Of a DNA stretch of 64,000 nt, positions 44,664 to 55,348 are shown piece by piece; positions within the stretch are counted from its first letter, which is position 1, and every line of letters starts with the position of its first letter. Under the pieces are notes generated by a model. That model had not been told where the DNA came from and did no database searches. It was given only the letters and a program-made list of their open reading frames with translations. A program made the position numbers and the translations under genes. This stretch comes from Diphasiastrum complanatum (lineage: Eukaryota; Streptophyta; Lycopodiopsida; Lycopodiales; Lycopodiaceae): assembly GCA_029204225.1 (NCBI GenBank), contig CM055093.1, positions 6,767,315-6,831,314 on the forward strand, read 5' to 3'.

Positions 44664-47600
44664 ATGGCTACGACAATCCAGACTAGAGTAGTAATCAGTC
44701 TTGATGGTGTAAATCACAGAATTTGGAAATTCAAAATCAAAACACTCCTTAAGGGCAAAGGCATCTGGACGGTGACCGAACTCTCAGAGCTGCGGCCTCC
44801 AGAGGGAGACTTGAGGAGAGCTGAATGGATCAGAAAGGATGAGCACGCAATGTCGATCATCGTTTTGTCCATAAATGAAGATCTACTCATGCAGATTGAA
44901 GACTGCGAAAGCAGCCATGTAGCATGGAAAAGATTAAAGCAGAAGTATGAAGTGAGGACTACAGCTTCAGTCATGCACCTTCACAATCAGCTACAATCCA
45001 TAAGGTGGGATGGCAACCAGTTAGATCAGTATGTTGAGAAGATCTAAACGATCTTCGCTCAACTCGCTGCATCAGGCCAGGAGCACAAGGTTTTAGCACC
45101 ACAGCAGCTGATGTACTTCATGAAATCTCTACCGACGTCCTATCAGCCGTTGAGAAGGATCATACTGAGTCTACCAGATATGACATTCGACAAAGCAGTC
45201 AGTCTTGTCGCTGATGAGAGACGAAGGAGAGGGAAGTAGTGATCAAGAGAAGGCTCTCTTTACGAAAGGAAAGAAGAAAAATAAAAACAAGCCAAGATTT
45301 GAGAAGACGAAATCCTCAAATCAACAATCTTCTTCTTGTGATCACTGTCACAAACCAGGCCATACACCCAACCAATGCTGGTTCAATCCAGCAATACCTT
45401 GCATGCACTGCAAGAAGAAAGGGCATTCTGCATACGACTGCAGATTCAAAAAGGAAAAACAAAGCTGAAAAGACAAACATTGCAGAGTCATCAAAGGATG
45501 CGTGACGAAGCTTTCACGATACTCGACGAAGCTTCGACAAGCTACTTTGAATATGACTACGATGTAGTCATCGATTCAGGAGCAATATCTCACATAACCT
45601 GCAACAAGAAGATCTTGATCAACTTTCGCGAACTCGAAAATGACAGAGCAATGATTCTAGGCATTGGAAGCAGACACGATGTCAAAGACATCAGCTCTCT
45701 ACAGCTACGAACACTGTCAGGCCAAGCAGAGCTGCCAGGAGCACTCTATGTGCCCTCACTCAGAAAGGATCTACTATTTGTCTCCAAGATGGCAGATCTA
45801 GGCATTCGAGTTTTGTTCGACGACAACACTTGTCGTATGATCGAGAAGACGACAAACAAGTTGTTGATGGTTGGATGCAGAGAAGGAAATCTCTACCAAG
45901 CCAAAATAATCAGCAACTCTGAAAGCATATTAAATGCTTCAGAAAATGAAGATCAGCTTTGGCATAGAAGAATGTATCATCTGAACATGCGGAGCTTGTA
46001 TGACATGAGCAGAAAGGACATTGTCACAGGTCTCAAGATTTCAAAGCCAGAGGCTGAGTTCTGTGAAGCTTGTCAGAAAGGAAAGCAACATCGGAATCCA
46101 TTCACACACGAGGAAAGAAGAGCCAAAGAAGTTCTTGAGCTCGTCCACTCTGATGTGTGTAGACCGATGAAAACAGATTTGCTCTCAAATTTGAGATATC
46201 TTCTAACGTTCATAGATGATTACAACCGAATGACCACGATCTACTACTTGAAGAAGAAATTCGAAGTATTTGATTCTTTCAAAAAGTTTGTGGCATTCAT
46301 AGAGTGACACACCTCGAAAAAGATACAGATCCTTAGAGTTGACAATGGAGGTAAATACAAAAGCACAAAATTCTCAACATTTTGCGAAGAACAAGGGATT
46401 GAACACCAGTTCACTCCTGCATACACACCAGGATACAACGGTGTGACAGAAAGAAAAAACAGAATGCTAGTTGAAGGAGCCAAATGCATGATGGCACAAA
46501 GACTCAATTGCCAAGTCAATTCTGGGCTAAGGCAATAGCTGCAGCTGTACACCTATAGAATAGATCTACAATGACAACGCTGGAGAACAAAACACCATAC
46601 GAAATGTGGACAGGCAGAAAGCCTGATCTTCCATATGTACGAGTGTTTGGATGTGCAACATACAAGTACATTTCAAAGGAAAAGAGAAGCAAGCTCGATA
46701 ACAAATCTAAACAAACAATCATGGTTGGCTACTCGAACGGACACATGTGTACAGACTCTACGATCCAACCACGAAGAAGGTTGTTTCAAGCAGAGATGTG
46801 AAGTTCGACGAATCCGCATTCCCTGGACTGAAAGACAAAAGAGGCCATGAGATCTTCACACTACTACCTATTCAAGAGGGAGATCAAGGACATACATCAA
46901 ATCAGAATGCATAGCCCCAGATTCCAGGGCAGCAGGAAGTAGAGGATCAACCCCACAAACAAGAAATGTTTGAGCAGCGTCGAAACGAACCTCGAAGGTC
47001 AACAAGACAAAGAAGAGCTCCATACCGCTATTCTAACAATCTTTAATGGAGCAAAGACACACGCAGCTTCACAGAAAGCCAGCAACATACCAAGAAGCTA
47101 TCCAGAGTCCAGAGGGACATTTCTCGAAGCAGGCAATGTCAGAGGAGATTGAGTCGATGAGGCAAAACGAGGCATGGACATTAGAGCCACTGCCAGAAAA
47201 CTAGAAAAATAGTCGCCTGCAAGTGGGTGTACAAGAAAAAGCTAAAATCAGATGGCACTATTGGCCGCTACAAGGCAAGGCTTGTCGCAAAGGGGTTACA
47301 CGCAGAGATATGGTGTCGACTATTTCGACACATTTTTCCTAATGGTGAAGATGACAAGCATAAGGCTACTCCTTGCATACGCCACACAATACAATCTGGA
47401 AATTCATCAGATTGACGTGAAAACAACCTTTCTCCACGTAGATCTAGAGGAGAAAATATTCATGAGGCAACCTGAAGGCTATGAAGACCCCGACAATAGA
47501 CAATATGTCTGGCGATTGCAGAGATGCATCTACGGTCTAAAACATGCATCACGGTCCTGGTACAAAAAGCTTGATGGTCTTTTGAAGTCTCTAGACTTCA

Positions 47601-48660
47601 ACCCTACTCAACTAGACTGTAATGTCTACATCAAAAGAGTAGGAAAGGATTTTGTGATACTGACCATTTTCGTGGATGATTCGATGATGATAGAAAATTT
47701 TTTGATGCTGATCAAAGACACGAAGAGTCAAATTTCTGAAAGCTATGAAATCACAAATCTTGGAGAAGCAACAAAATGCCTAGGGCTAGAGATAAGAAGA
47801 GATCGAACAAATGGCGAAATACACTTGAGTCGGTCAGAATACGCCAGAAAAGTGTTGAAGCAGGACTGCAAAGAGAAAGCCACACCAATGATAGCTGGAG
47901 CCAAGCTCACGAAACATGATTGCCCAAAAATAGAAGAGGAAGAACAAAAGATGGCAAGTATACTCTACCAGAACTTAATCGGGAGTATGATGTAGTTGAC
48001 AATTTGTACCAGACCGAATCTGGTCTTTTGAAGTTCACGCATTGAGCCAATTCTGTTTCAATCTCGGTCTAGCACATTGGCAAATGGCCCAACGAATCCT
48101 ACAGTATCTGAAGGGTACCCAAAATATTGGATTAACCTATAGAGCTAGAAACGAGGAGAAAGGATTCGAGCTAAAAGCAAACCCTAGTAGCTCAATCCTC
48201 TTGCAAAGCTGAGTATGTCGCAGCCTCGAAAGTGGCGAATGAGGTAGTGTGGCTACGGATAGTGTTGGAGGTAATCGAGATACCACAAGAGGGGCCAAAA
48301 ACAATGATGATGGACTCTCAGAGTGCCATCTATTTGTCCTAGGATCTTGTCTTCCATTCAAAGATGAAGCACATTCCTCTGAAGTACCATCACATTTGAG
48401 ATTTGATCTCGAAAGGAGAGCTCCAGGTCCAGTTCATAAAATTAGAAAGTATGATTGCAGATCTCCTCACGAAACCGCTCGACAAGCCACTCTTTACCAA
48501 GCAAAGAGAGGCAATTGGATTGAACGAACAAAGCTGCAAGGTTCAAGAGGGAGTGTCAGAAATGGTGAGCTCCTGCAACTTTGTCCCAGCACGAACAAGA
48601 CATGAAGGTCAAACGAGAACAATTCGCGATAGTCAACGTGTCTTTGACTCGAAGCACGAA
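44664..48660 (+). pseudogene. Ty1/copia gag-pol, decayed
   Basis: Domains run in order. Gag has RIWKFKIKTLLKGKGIW and two zinc knuckles (CDHCHKPGHTPNQC; CMHCKKKGHSAYDC). Protease is VVIDSGAISHIT near 45575. Integrase has LWHRRMYHL, CEACQKGKQHRNPF, LVHSDVCRPM and ERKNRMLVEGAKCMM. RT has YKARLVAKG, IHQIDVKTTFLHVDLEEK, CIYGLKHASRSWYK and a catalytic box TIFVDDSMMI. RNase H has CKAEYVAASKVAN, then DLLTKPLDKPLF. Stops at about 45045, 45239, 46305, 46557 and 47994, plus several frame changes, inactivate it. The full copia order is preserved, unlike the neighbouring copia. Confidence 0.93.
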
Positions 48661-48968
48661 TGATTCGCGAATCAATTGCGAATCGTAAACACACCTTCAG
48701 GACCGCAAAGTGCAAAATGGACGCAAAACGAAAACTACGAAAAGAAATGAAAAGAATGAAAACACACGAAGAGAAATCTTTCGCACTGCCAGCTGGCAGC
48801 GCAACGGGCTTCATGCCCAATTGAAACGAATAACAACGACGAAGATAACTAACTAGTTGATTAGCGTTAACTAGTCTTGTGATTCTACGTTTAGCTATCT
48901 TGTAAACTCCACACGGTGGAGGTATAAACAATCCTCTCTGGATCATAACCACAAAAAGAGAGAAAAAG
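48661..48968 (+). other. 3' untranslated region and polypurine tract of the copia
   Basis: Non-coding, ending in an A/G-rich stretch, AAAAAGAGAGAAAAAG, directly before the LTR TG at 48969. Confidence 0.65.
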
Positions 48969-49268
48969 TGATGAGAATTTTACAGAGATATGTAAGAAAT
49001 AGAGAGAGATGTAGTGAATAGAGTAAGAAAGCAAAAATACCATAGCAGTGCATGAAAGTCTGCCAACGAGCAAAACACAAGGAAAGAGCAGAGAGTCAAT
49101 CTGCCAACGAGTGAGACACTGATGATCTCACTCTAAAACCAAAATGACAATATAGTCGCTCTATTTCGTATATCTCTTGGCCTTGTGCCGCGTCTCTTGA
49201 TTGCTAGAATAAAATATGTTCTGTGATGTGTAGTCGAGTGTCTGGGATCCCGTAAGAGCTTCCGCACA
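48969..49268 (+). mobile_element. 3' LTR of plus-strand copia
   Basis: Begins TGATGAGAATTTTAC and ends CTTCCGCACA. It is about 70 bases shorter than the 5' LTR at its right end. The many substitutions from the 5' copy indicate an older insertion than the neighbouring minus-strand copia. Confidence 0.85.
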
Positions 49269-49273
49269 GACAA
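49269..49273. other. Candidate right target-site duplication of the plus-strand copia
   Basis: GACAA, matching 44223-44227. Confidence 0.5.
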
Positions 49274-49277
49274 AATC

Positions 49278-49312
49278 TACATGAAGAGTGCTTTCTGCAG
49301 CTCAGCATCCTG
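49278..49312 (-). pseudogene. C-terminal end of the Athila/Tat-like extra frame
   Basis: On the minus strand this continues the frame that is interrupted at 55344. NKEVQ on the right of the copia joins to DAELQKALFM and a TAG stop at 49278-49280. The join holds once one copy of the 5 bp target duplication is ignored, which confirms that the copia split this frame. Confidence 0.75.
49308..49312. other. Left target-site duplication of the minus-strand copia
   Basis: TCCTG, repeated at 55344-55348 on the far side of the element. Confidence 0.95.
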
Positions 49313-49962
49313 TGTGAAAGATTTCAGATCCTTAAGATCCAATCTACTTGAATGATCTTTGGTTAGAAAGAGAAATACACTACCAATTTCACCAATGTAG
49401 AAAAATCAGCATCTACACACAATTTGAGATGCAAACACTAATAGAACTTGATCAGACTTGAATGAAATGATTATGTACTGTTGTTGTCCGTACAAAACTA
49501 GCAAGCTACTGTATTTCACACGTGTGGATTCAAAAATAACAAATATAGATCATTCTACACATAGAATTGCAAGCAATCACCAAGATAGTGCACCAATGGA
49601 TAGTAGAACCCAAGAGAACCATGTATAAGCATGAAATGAGATAGAGAAGAGAGAAGATGACTCTCTCCACGAGTTACATCCTTTTATAGCAGGTCCAAAC
49701 CCTATTTGGCCACTTGGCTTTCCCACCAAAATGCTAACCCTACCAATTTTGGGTCTAGATTCAATGTACCCAACTTATTCAAATTGAATCTACTCAAACT
49801 CGCATTCTATCTTTCTCACACTTTCAAAAAGTGTCTATTCAAATGAAATTTAGACTAAGGAACTTTGAAAAGTCAACCTCTAAGTTTAAAACAAGTTTTG
49901 GCCTCAATATGCCAAATATGGAAATATTGCAAAATGTGATGAAACTAGTTGAATCTTTCACA
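49313..49962 (-). mobile_element. 3' LTR of complete copia
   Basis: 650 bp, TGTGAAAGATTTC to ATCTTTCACA. By eye it differs from 54695-55343 at about 13 substitutions and one single-base gap, mostly transitions, about 2%. A minus-strand TATAAAAG lies at 49681-49688. Confidence 0.97.
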
Positions 49963-50530
49963 CTCCCTCTTCAACTAGTTTTAGCATAGACTTTGATAAT
50001 ACTCCAAGTGAAGTCCTATGCTTCATGAACAAGTCTTTTCCCAATGCTTTGGTGAAGATATCAGCTACACATTCCCTTGAAGACACATGTTGAAGCTCCA
50101 CCTCCTTTGCAATGACTCGCTCCCTCACAAAATGATATTGTATCTCAATATGCTTGCTCCTAGTATGAAAGATAGGATTGGATGCCATTCTTTGGGCTGA
50201 TTGATTGTCACAAAAGATGATTGGGCTCTCTGAAAAATCCAGCAAGTGAATATCCTTGATCATCCTCTTTATCCATACCATCTCCTTTGTGCAATGTGTA
50301 AGAGCTTTGTACTCGGCCTCACTAGATGACAATGAGATAGTGGCTTGTTTCTTTGACATCCATGATATAGCTCCATCACCTATGAAAATACAATAAGAAC
50401 TAATGGATTTCCTATCCATTATATCTCCAACATAGTCCGAATCTGAAAATCCAAAAAGATTAGGTGATGATCCCTCATACAATATGCCAAAATCTTGAGT
50501 TCCAATGATGTACCTCAAAACTCGCTTTCC
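49958..50530 (-). pseudogene. Ty1/copia RNase H of the complete element
   Basis: A 186-codon frame (50518-49958) with copia RNase H landmarks: VLRYIIGTQDFGILY, FSDSDYVGD, LSSSEAEYKALTHCTKEMVW, FCDNQSAQRMASN and HTRSKHIEIQYHFVRE, ending ADIFTKALGKDLF. The frame is intact, and its TGA stop overlaps the start of the LTR. It is in a different frame from the sequence to its right, and there is no RT before it, so it cannot be made as part of a normal polyprotein. Confidence 0.93.
49963..49978 (-). other. Polypurine tract of complete copia
   Basis: The minus strand reads CTAGTTGAAGAGGGAG directly before the LTR TG. Confidence 0.8.
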
Positions 50531-51610
50531 TAGCTTCCAATGCTCCTAGCATAGTTTTTGCCAATAGAACTTTGATCCATCATAAGAATGATCTTCTTCC
50601 TAAGAATAGATCTCCTTTAAATGATCATGTAATGCTCAAAATAGAAACAACCATAATTGATGTAGAGAATAGTGTCCACTTGGGATGCTTCACTATTTCT
50701 TACATCAATTTTACATGTAAAAATGTGACTAGAACGTGAAGAATCAAATACAATGTAAATGAAATGATTCCACCATGCTTCCAACTTTGAACTCTCTGGA
50801 AAAATACAGCAAACAGACAATAAATGTGAGTGATCAACTTTTGCTTGCATGTCTCCTCCTCCTTTGTCCTTTGTTGCCTTGTATCCACCATGATACTCCA
50901 TGAATGAGCCTCCATCTTCATCTTGCCACAAGAAACCATCAAACCTTGGAAATCCATGAGTAGGTGAGTACATTAATGATGCAAATCCAGCACCACATGA
51001 CTCCATAAACCAAGTAGTTTGCACTAGTCCATCTTCAAGATCTACTTGACACAAGAAAATGACCATGAATTCACCAAAAATTGACAATCTCCAAGTATTG
51101 GCACCAAGTAGCTCAACACTTGAGAACTTAGCCATGGGTGAGTGACATAATGAACCTCCAGTAGCTTCATTTCCATCAGCAAAATCAGCCAAGAATGCTA
51201 GTACAAATCCAACATCAAAACAATGCTCACCAATATAGCTAGTTTTACCATATCTTGACAATTTGCACACATCCACATGAAATTGCTCAAACATGAGACA
51301 GAACAAGTAAAGTAAACTTGAACAACACTTCCTTGCTGCTCCTTTGACCTTACTTGAGTCTTCAATATGCTGCAAAAATCGATCCATAACACCCTTGCCA
51401 ATTACCTCTCCTTTGATGCTCTTGACTAGCTCCAAATTGCCAACTTCCCTTTTGACTAGTTGAAGCACTTTGAGATCAATTTCTTAATCTTCAACTTGAC
51501 CATCAAAGTCATTGAACAAACTTTGTTTTCCAGATCCATTACTTGATTTTACAGCAAGATAACATCCATCCACTTGCATAGCTCCATGTACACAAGAAGA
51601 TCTTCCAAAA
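50531..51610 (-). CDS. Foreign reading frame replacing copia RT
   Basis: Where RT should lie, copia homology stops after YQSLMKSGTSFG (about 51608) and resumes at VLRYIIGTQDFG (about 50530). The intervening ~1.08 kb reads on in the pol frame (SSCVHGAMQVDGCYLAVKSS), through one TAA at 51486-51484, then 289 more codons to about 50617. This sequence includes CHSPMAKFSSVELLGANTWR, FRFDGFLWQDEDGGSFMEYH-like and FDSSRSSHIFTCKIDVRNSE strings, rich in Cys, Phe and Gly. It carries no RT motif (no YVDD, no LVAKG), and I recognise no domain. It may be a captured host or organellar sequence, or a lineage-specific non-autonomous cargo. Whether a protein is made is unknown. Confidence 0.6.
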
Positions 51611-52792
51611 GATGTTCCACTCTTCATAAGAGATTGATACTCAAGATCCATTGGTTGGATCCACTCCTCTTCTTTCCTTGCTTGATCTACACTTGTAGGA
51701 TCATCCAAAGAGGTTAGGAAAGCAACATAATTTCCAGAAACTACTTGCTTACCCTTTTGATCATATGTGAGCCTTGAAGGTACTTGTCTTTCTCTTGATG
51801 TTCTCCTTGGCTTTTGACTTGATGAAGGTCCATCATCACCACCATCCAAAGTAGAATCCTTCTCATCAACATCAAGAATGTTAGAACCATCTACTTTACC
51901 AACAATCATGCTTGAAGACACCTTTGGAATGTTTCCCTCATAAAAAATGACATCTCTACCAACAATCACTTTGTTAGTAGAAGGAATGTAAACCTTGTAG
52001 GCTTTACTCACCTCACTATATCCAACAAAAATACCTCTTCTTGAAGATGGATCCTCCTTGGCCCTATCATCAAGAGTAATGTTGACATAGCATGTGCATC
52101 CAAAGGTTCTTAGAAAGTTGACACGCGGCCTCCTCTTGAATAGCACTCAAAAGGTGTCCTTCCATCCAAAATAGCACTCGACCACCTATTGCACAAGAAA
52201 TTGGCACACAACAAAGCTTGATCCCAAAATGGTTTGTCAAGATTAGCACGTGACCTCATAGCTTTAGCACTTTCACATAAAGTTCTATTCTTCCTTTCAG
52301 CCACTCCATTTTGTTCTGGGGTCCTTGATGTTGTACACTCCCTCTTGATCCCATGCTCATCACAAAAGGCCTTGAACTTGTTAGATATGTACTCACCACA
52401 TTGTCACCTCTCAAGCACTTGATCTTTGTGGAGAATTGGTTCTCCCTTGCATTCTTGAACTTGACAAAGACATCATACACTTCATCCTTGCTCTTTAGTA
52501 GATAGATCCAACAAAATCTACTAAAATCATCAATGAATGTTACATACATCTTAGCTCCACTATTGCTAATTGTAGTAAATCCATGAATATCCGAATGTAC
52601 AAGTTGAAAAGGCTTTGTAGATCTAGAAATAGATCTAGTATAAGGTAGTCTATGTGACTTAGACAAAGCACAAGACTCACAAACATGCTTGTCATTACTG
52701 AAGGAACTTGGAAGACCAATCACAACCTTCTTCCTTGCCATTACCTCCAATGACTTGAAGTTGAGGTGTCCCATCCTTTTGTGCCAAACCTC
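51611..52792 (-). pseudogene. Ty1/copia integrase of the complete element
   Basis: Follows the gag-protease frame after one stop codon (52795-52793): VWHKRMGHLNFKSLEVMA, CESCALSKSHRLPY, LVHSDIHGF and FIDDFSRFCWIYLLKSKDE. A frame change follows near KCLRGDN (about 52400). The other frame continues MAERKNRTLCESAKAMRSRA, then RTFGCTCYVNITLDDRAKED and RGIFVGYSEVSKAYKVYIPS, ending in the linker RRTSRERQVPSRLTYD before the foreign segment. The glutamate of the DDE core is present in AERKNR. Confidence 0.93.
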
Positions 52793-54094
52793 TTAAATAG
52801 AAATTTGCTCCCTTGCAACACATCCAACTTGGTTAGAAATAGCACAAGCATCAAGTTTGAACCACTTCCCTTGCCTTTTACCTTTTCCAATCAAGACATC
52901 CTTCCTTTTGATCAAACAAGCATCTCCATCAAACTCCACCTTGAGGCCCTTACTTAGCATTTGACTCACACTAAGCAAATTCTTGGTAATAGATGGAATA
53001 GACAAGACATCCTCCAAATGAACATTCCTATTTGTAGAGAGAGAAATAGGAATTGTGCCAATCCCTTTGATTGCACACTCACCATCATTGGCCGTGTAGA
53101 TCACCCTCTTGTCATCTCCATATGCCAACAAAGAAGTGAAGTACTCTTTGTGAAAGGTCATGTGTGAACTTGCTCCACTATCAATCCACCAAGGATCTAG
53201 ATCTCCATCATTAGCAAGCATACATGAAGACATCACAAAAGCATCATCATTTGCATCTTGCACATCCAAACCATCCTCATCAAGAGTAAGATTACCTTGC
53301 TTGTCTCCTTGATCTCTCTTCTTCTTGTAGCACTCACTTGCAAAGTGTCCTTTGATGCCACAATAGAAGCACTTGAGCTTTGATCTATCCTTCTTTTTGC
53401 CACTTGAAGAAGCATCCACTTGATCTTGCCCTTTAGACCACTTGCTTTTGGTTTTGCCCTTGAATTTGCCCTTTGTGAACATAGCATCCTCTTGAAGTGT
53501 CGATGTAGATCCACCTTTTGCTTGAAGCCTATATTCCTCATTGATCAAGATCTCTTGAAGATCCATCAGACTTGGCAAAGTCTTTTGAATAGCAATACTT
53601 TGAACAATGTTAGCATGAGCATCCAACAAGCCATTAAGAATCACTTGAATAAGCTCTCCTTCCTTAATGCTTTCATCTATGCAAGCTAACTCATCATTCA
53701 ATGCTTTCATTCTCAAAACAAAAGCACTTGGACTTTCTTCATTCTTTTTCAAACAAGAAAAGATTTGCCTTCTTAGAGTCAACACTCTAGAAGTAGACTT
53801 GGATTCATAAAGCTTCTTCAATGAATTCCAAGCTTCCAAAGATGATGTGCACTTACCAACTTCCTTGAGAAGTTCATTGGTAACATTCATCTTTATCATG
53901 TGTAGAGCCTTCTTGGCCCTCTTGTCATACCTCAATTGATCTTGTTGTGTTGCTGGTCTCTCCTCCAAACCTACAACAGTATCCAAAATATCATTCATCT
54001 CAAGAAGTGACTCCATCCTCACTTTCCATAATGAATAGTTACTTGAGGTAAGCCTATCATTGGCTTCCAACATGACTCCAATTGAGGTTGCCAT
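52793..54094 (-). CDS. Ty1/copia gag-protease of the complete element
   Basis: A 433-codon unbroken frame. Gag forms the particle: SNYSLWKVRMESLLEMND, RAKKALHMIKMNVTNEL and LTLRRQIFSCLKKNEESPS. A zinc knuckle, CFYCGIKGHFASEC, lies near residue 240. A protease with WWIDSGASSHMT lies near residue 301, followed by NVHLEDVLSIPSITKNLLSV. It ends at a TAA just before the integrase, so read-through would be needed to reach pol. Start chosen at the ATG at 54094, following a ~590-base leader from the PBS. This is the best preserved part of the element and the apparent source family of the shard at 13364-13730. Confidence 0.9.
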   Translation of the reverse strand: MATSIGVMLEANDRLTSSNYSLWKVRMESLLEMNDILDTVVGLEERPATQQDQLRYDKRAKKALHMIKMNVTNELLKEVGKCTSSLEAWNSLKKLYESKSTSRVLTLRRQIFSCLKKNEESPSAFVLRMKALNDELACIDESIKEGELIQVILNGLLDAHANIVQSIAIQKTLPSLMDLQEILINEEYRLQAKGGSTSTLQEDAMFTKGKFKGKTKSKWSKGQDQVDASSSGKKKDRSKLKCFYCGIKGHFASECYKKKRDQGDKQGNLTLDEDGLDVQDANDDAFVMSSCMLANDGDLDPWWIDSGASSHMTFHKEYFTSLLAYGDDKRVIYTANDGECAIKGIGTIPISLSTNRNVHLEDVLSIPSITKNLLSVSQMLSKGLKVEFDGDACLIKRKDVLIGKGKRQGKWFKLDACAISNQVGCVAREQISI

Positions 54095-54682
54095 GTAGCA
54101 ATGACTTGATCTTCTCTTTCAACCTGTTTCAATGCACAAAGCACTCCTTTGAACAACAACAGATGCTTTCAAAAGAAATCACCAAGATTTGAAACTATCG
54201 CACAAATTCTCTTCTAGCACTTATCCAAGCAAATCAACACATAGAATCATGGAATCTTGATCAACCTATGATCTATCCTCAATCTAATGACTTTTGCCAC
54301 TTCCTAAGATTGAAACACACTCAAATGAAGTCCAGTAACCTCACTATCTAGAGATCCAATCAAAATTAGGGTTTTGACAAAATCACAAAAAATTGACTAT
54401 TCCAAATATACATGCAAATGCGAAAAATTTGATATGCAATCTATAAGCCACCACTTAAGCTGAACCAATGATCCAAAAATCGGCCAAATCCAGCATGTGA
54501 ATTCAAAAATCGGAATTGAACAAGTATATTGACCTATTTAGTGTTTTGATCTACAAAGGATCCAATCTACAAAAGCAAAAAATCCGATTTTGGTGTAGAA
54601 TCCTCTCTAGCATGCTCTAGACTTGATATCTTCACCAAATCATTGATAGATCTGATTTCCTCCTTCATAACCTGAAACACAA
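54095..54682 (-). other. Untranslated leader of complete copia
   Basis: About 590 bases between PBS and gag ATG, AT-rich, without a credible frame. Such leaders carry packaging signals, but none can be recognised by sequence alone. Confidence 0.6.
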
Positions 54683-54694
54683 GCTCTGATACCA
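54683..54694 (-). other. Primer binding site, initiator Met tRNA
   Basis: GCTCTGATACCA on the plus strand, complement of TGGTATCAGAGC, directly beside the LTR. Confidence 0.95.
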
Positions 54695-55343
54695 TGTGAA
54701 AGATTTCAGATCCTTAAGATCCAATCTACTTGAATGATCTTTGGTTAGAAAGAGAAATACACTACCAATTTCACCAATGTAGAAAAATCAGCATCTACAC
54801 ACAATTTGAGATGCAAACACTAATAGAACTTGATCAAAATTGAATGAAATGATTATGTACTATTGCTGTCCATACAAAACCAGCAAGCTACTATATTTCA
54901 CACGTGTGGATCCAAAAATAGCAAATATAGATCATTCTACACATAGAATTGCAAGCAATCACCAAGATAGTGCACCAATGGATAGTAGAACCCAAGAGAA
55001 CCATGTATAAGCATGAAATGAGATAGAGAAGAGAGAAGATGACTCTCTCCACGAGTTACATCCTTTTATAGCAGGTCCAAACCCTATTTGGCCACTTGGC
55101 TTTCCCACCAAAATGCTAACCCTACCAATTTTGGGTCTAGATTCAATGTACCCAACTTATTCAAATTGAATCTACTCAAACTCGCATTCTATCTTTCCCA
55201 CACTTTCAAAAAGTGTTTATTCAAATGAAATTTAGACTAATGAACTTTGAAAAGTCAACCTCTAAGTCTAAAACAAGTTTTGGCTCAATATGCCAAATAT
55301 GGAAATATTGCAAAATGTGATGAAACTAGTTGAATCTTTCACA
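54695..55343 (-). mobile_element. 5' LTR of complete copia
   Basis: 649 bp with TG...CA ends, paired with 49313-49962. The minus-strand TATAAAAG at 55063-55070 is the likely promoter. The complete element is 49313-55343 (6,031 bp). Confidence 0.97.
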
Positions 55344-55348
55344 TCCTG
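55344..55348. other. Right target-site duplication of the minus-strand copia
   Basis: TCCTG, the partner of 49308-49312. Confidence 0.95.
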
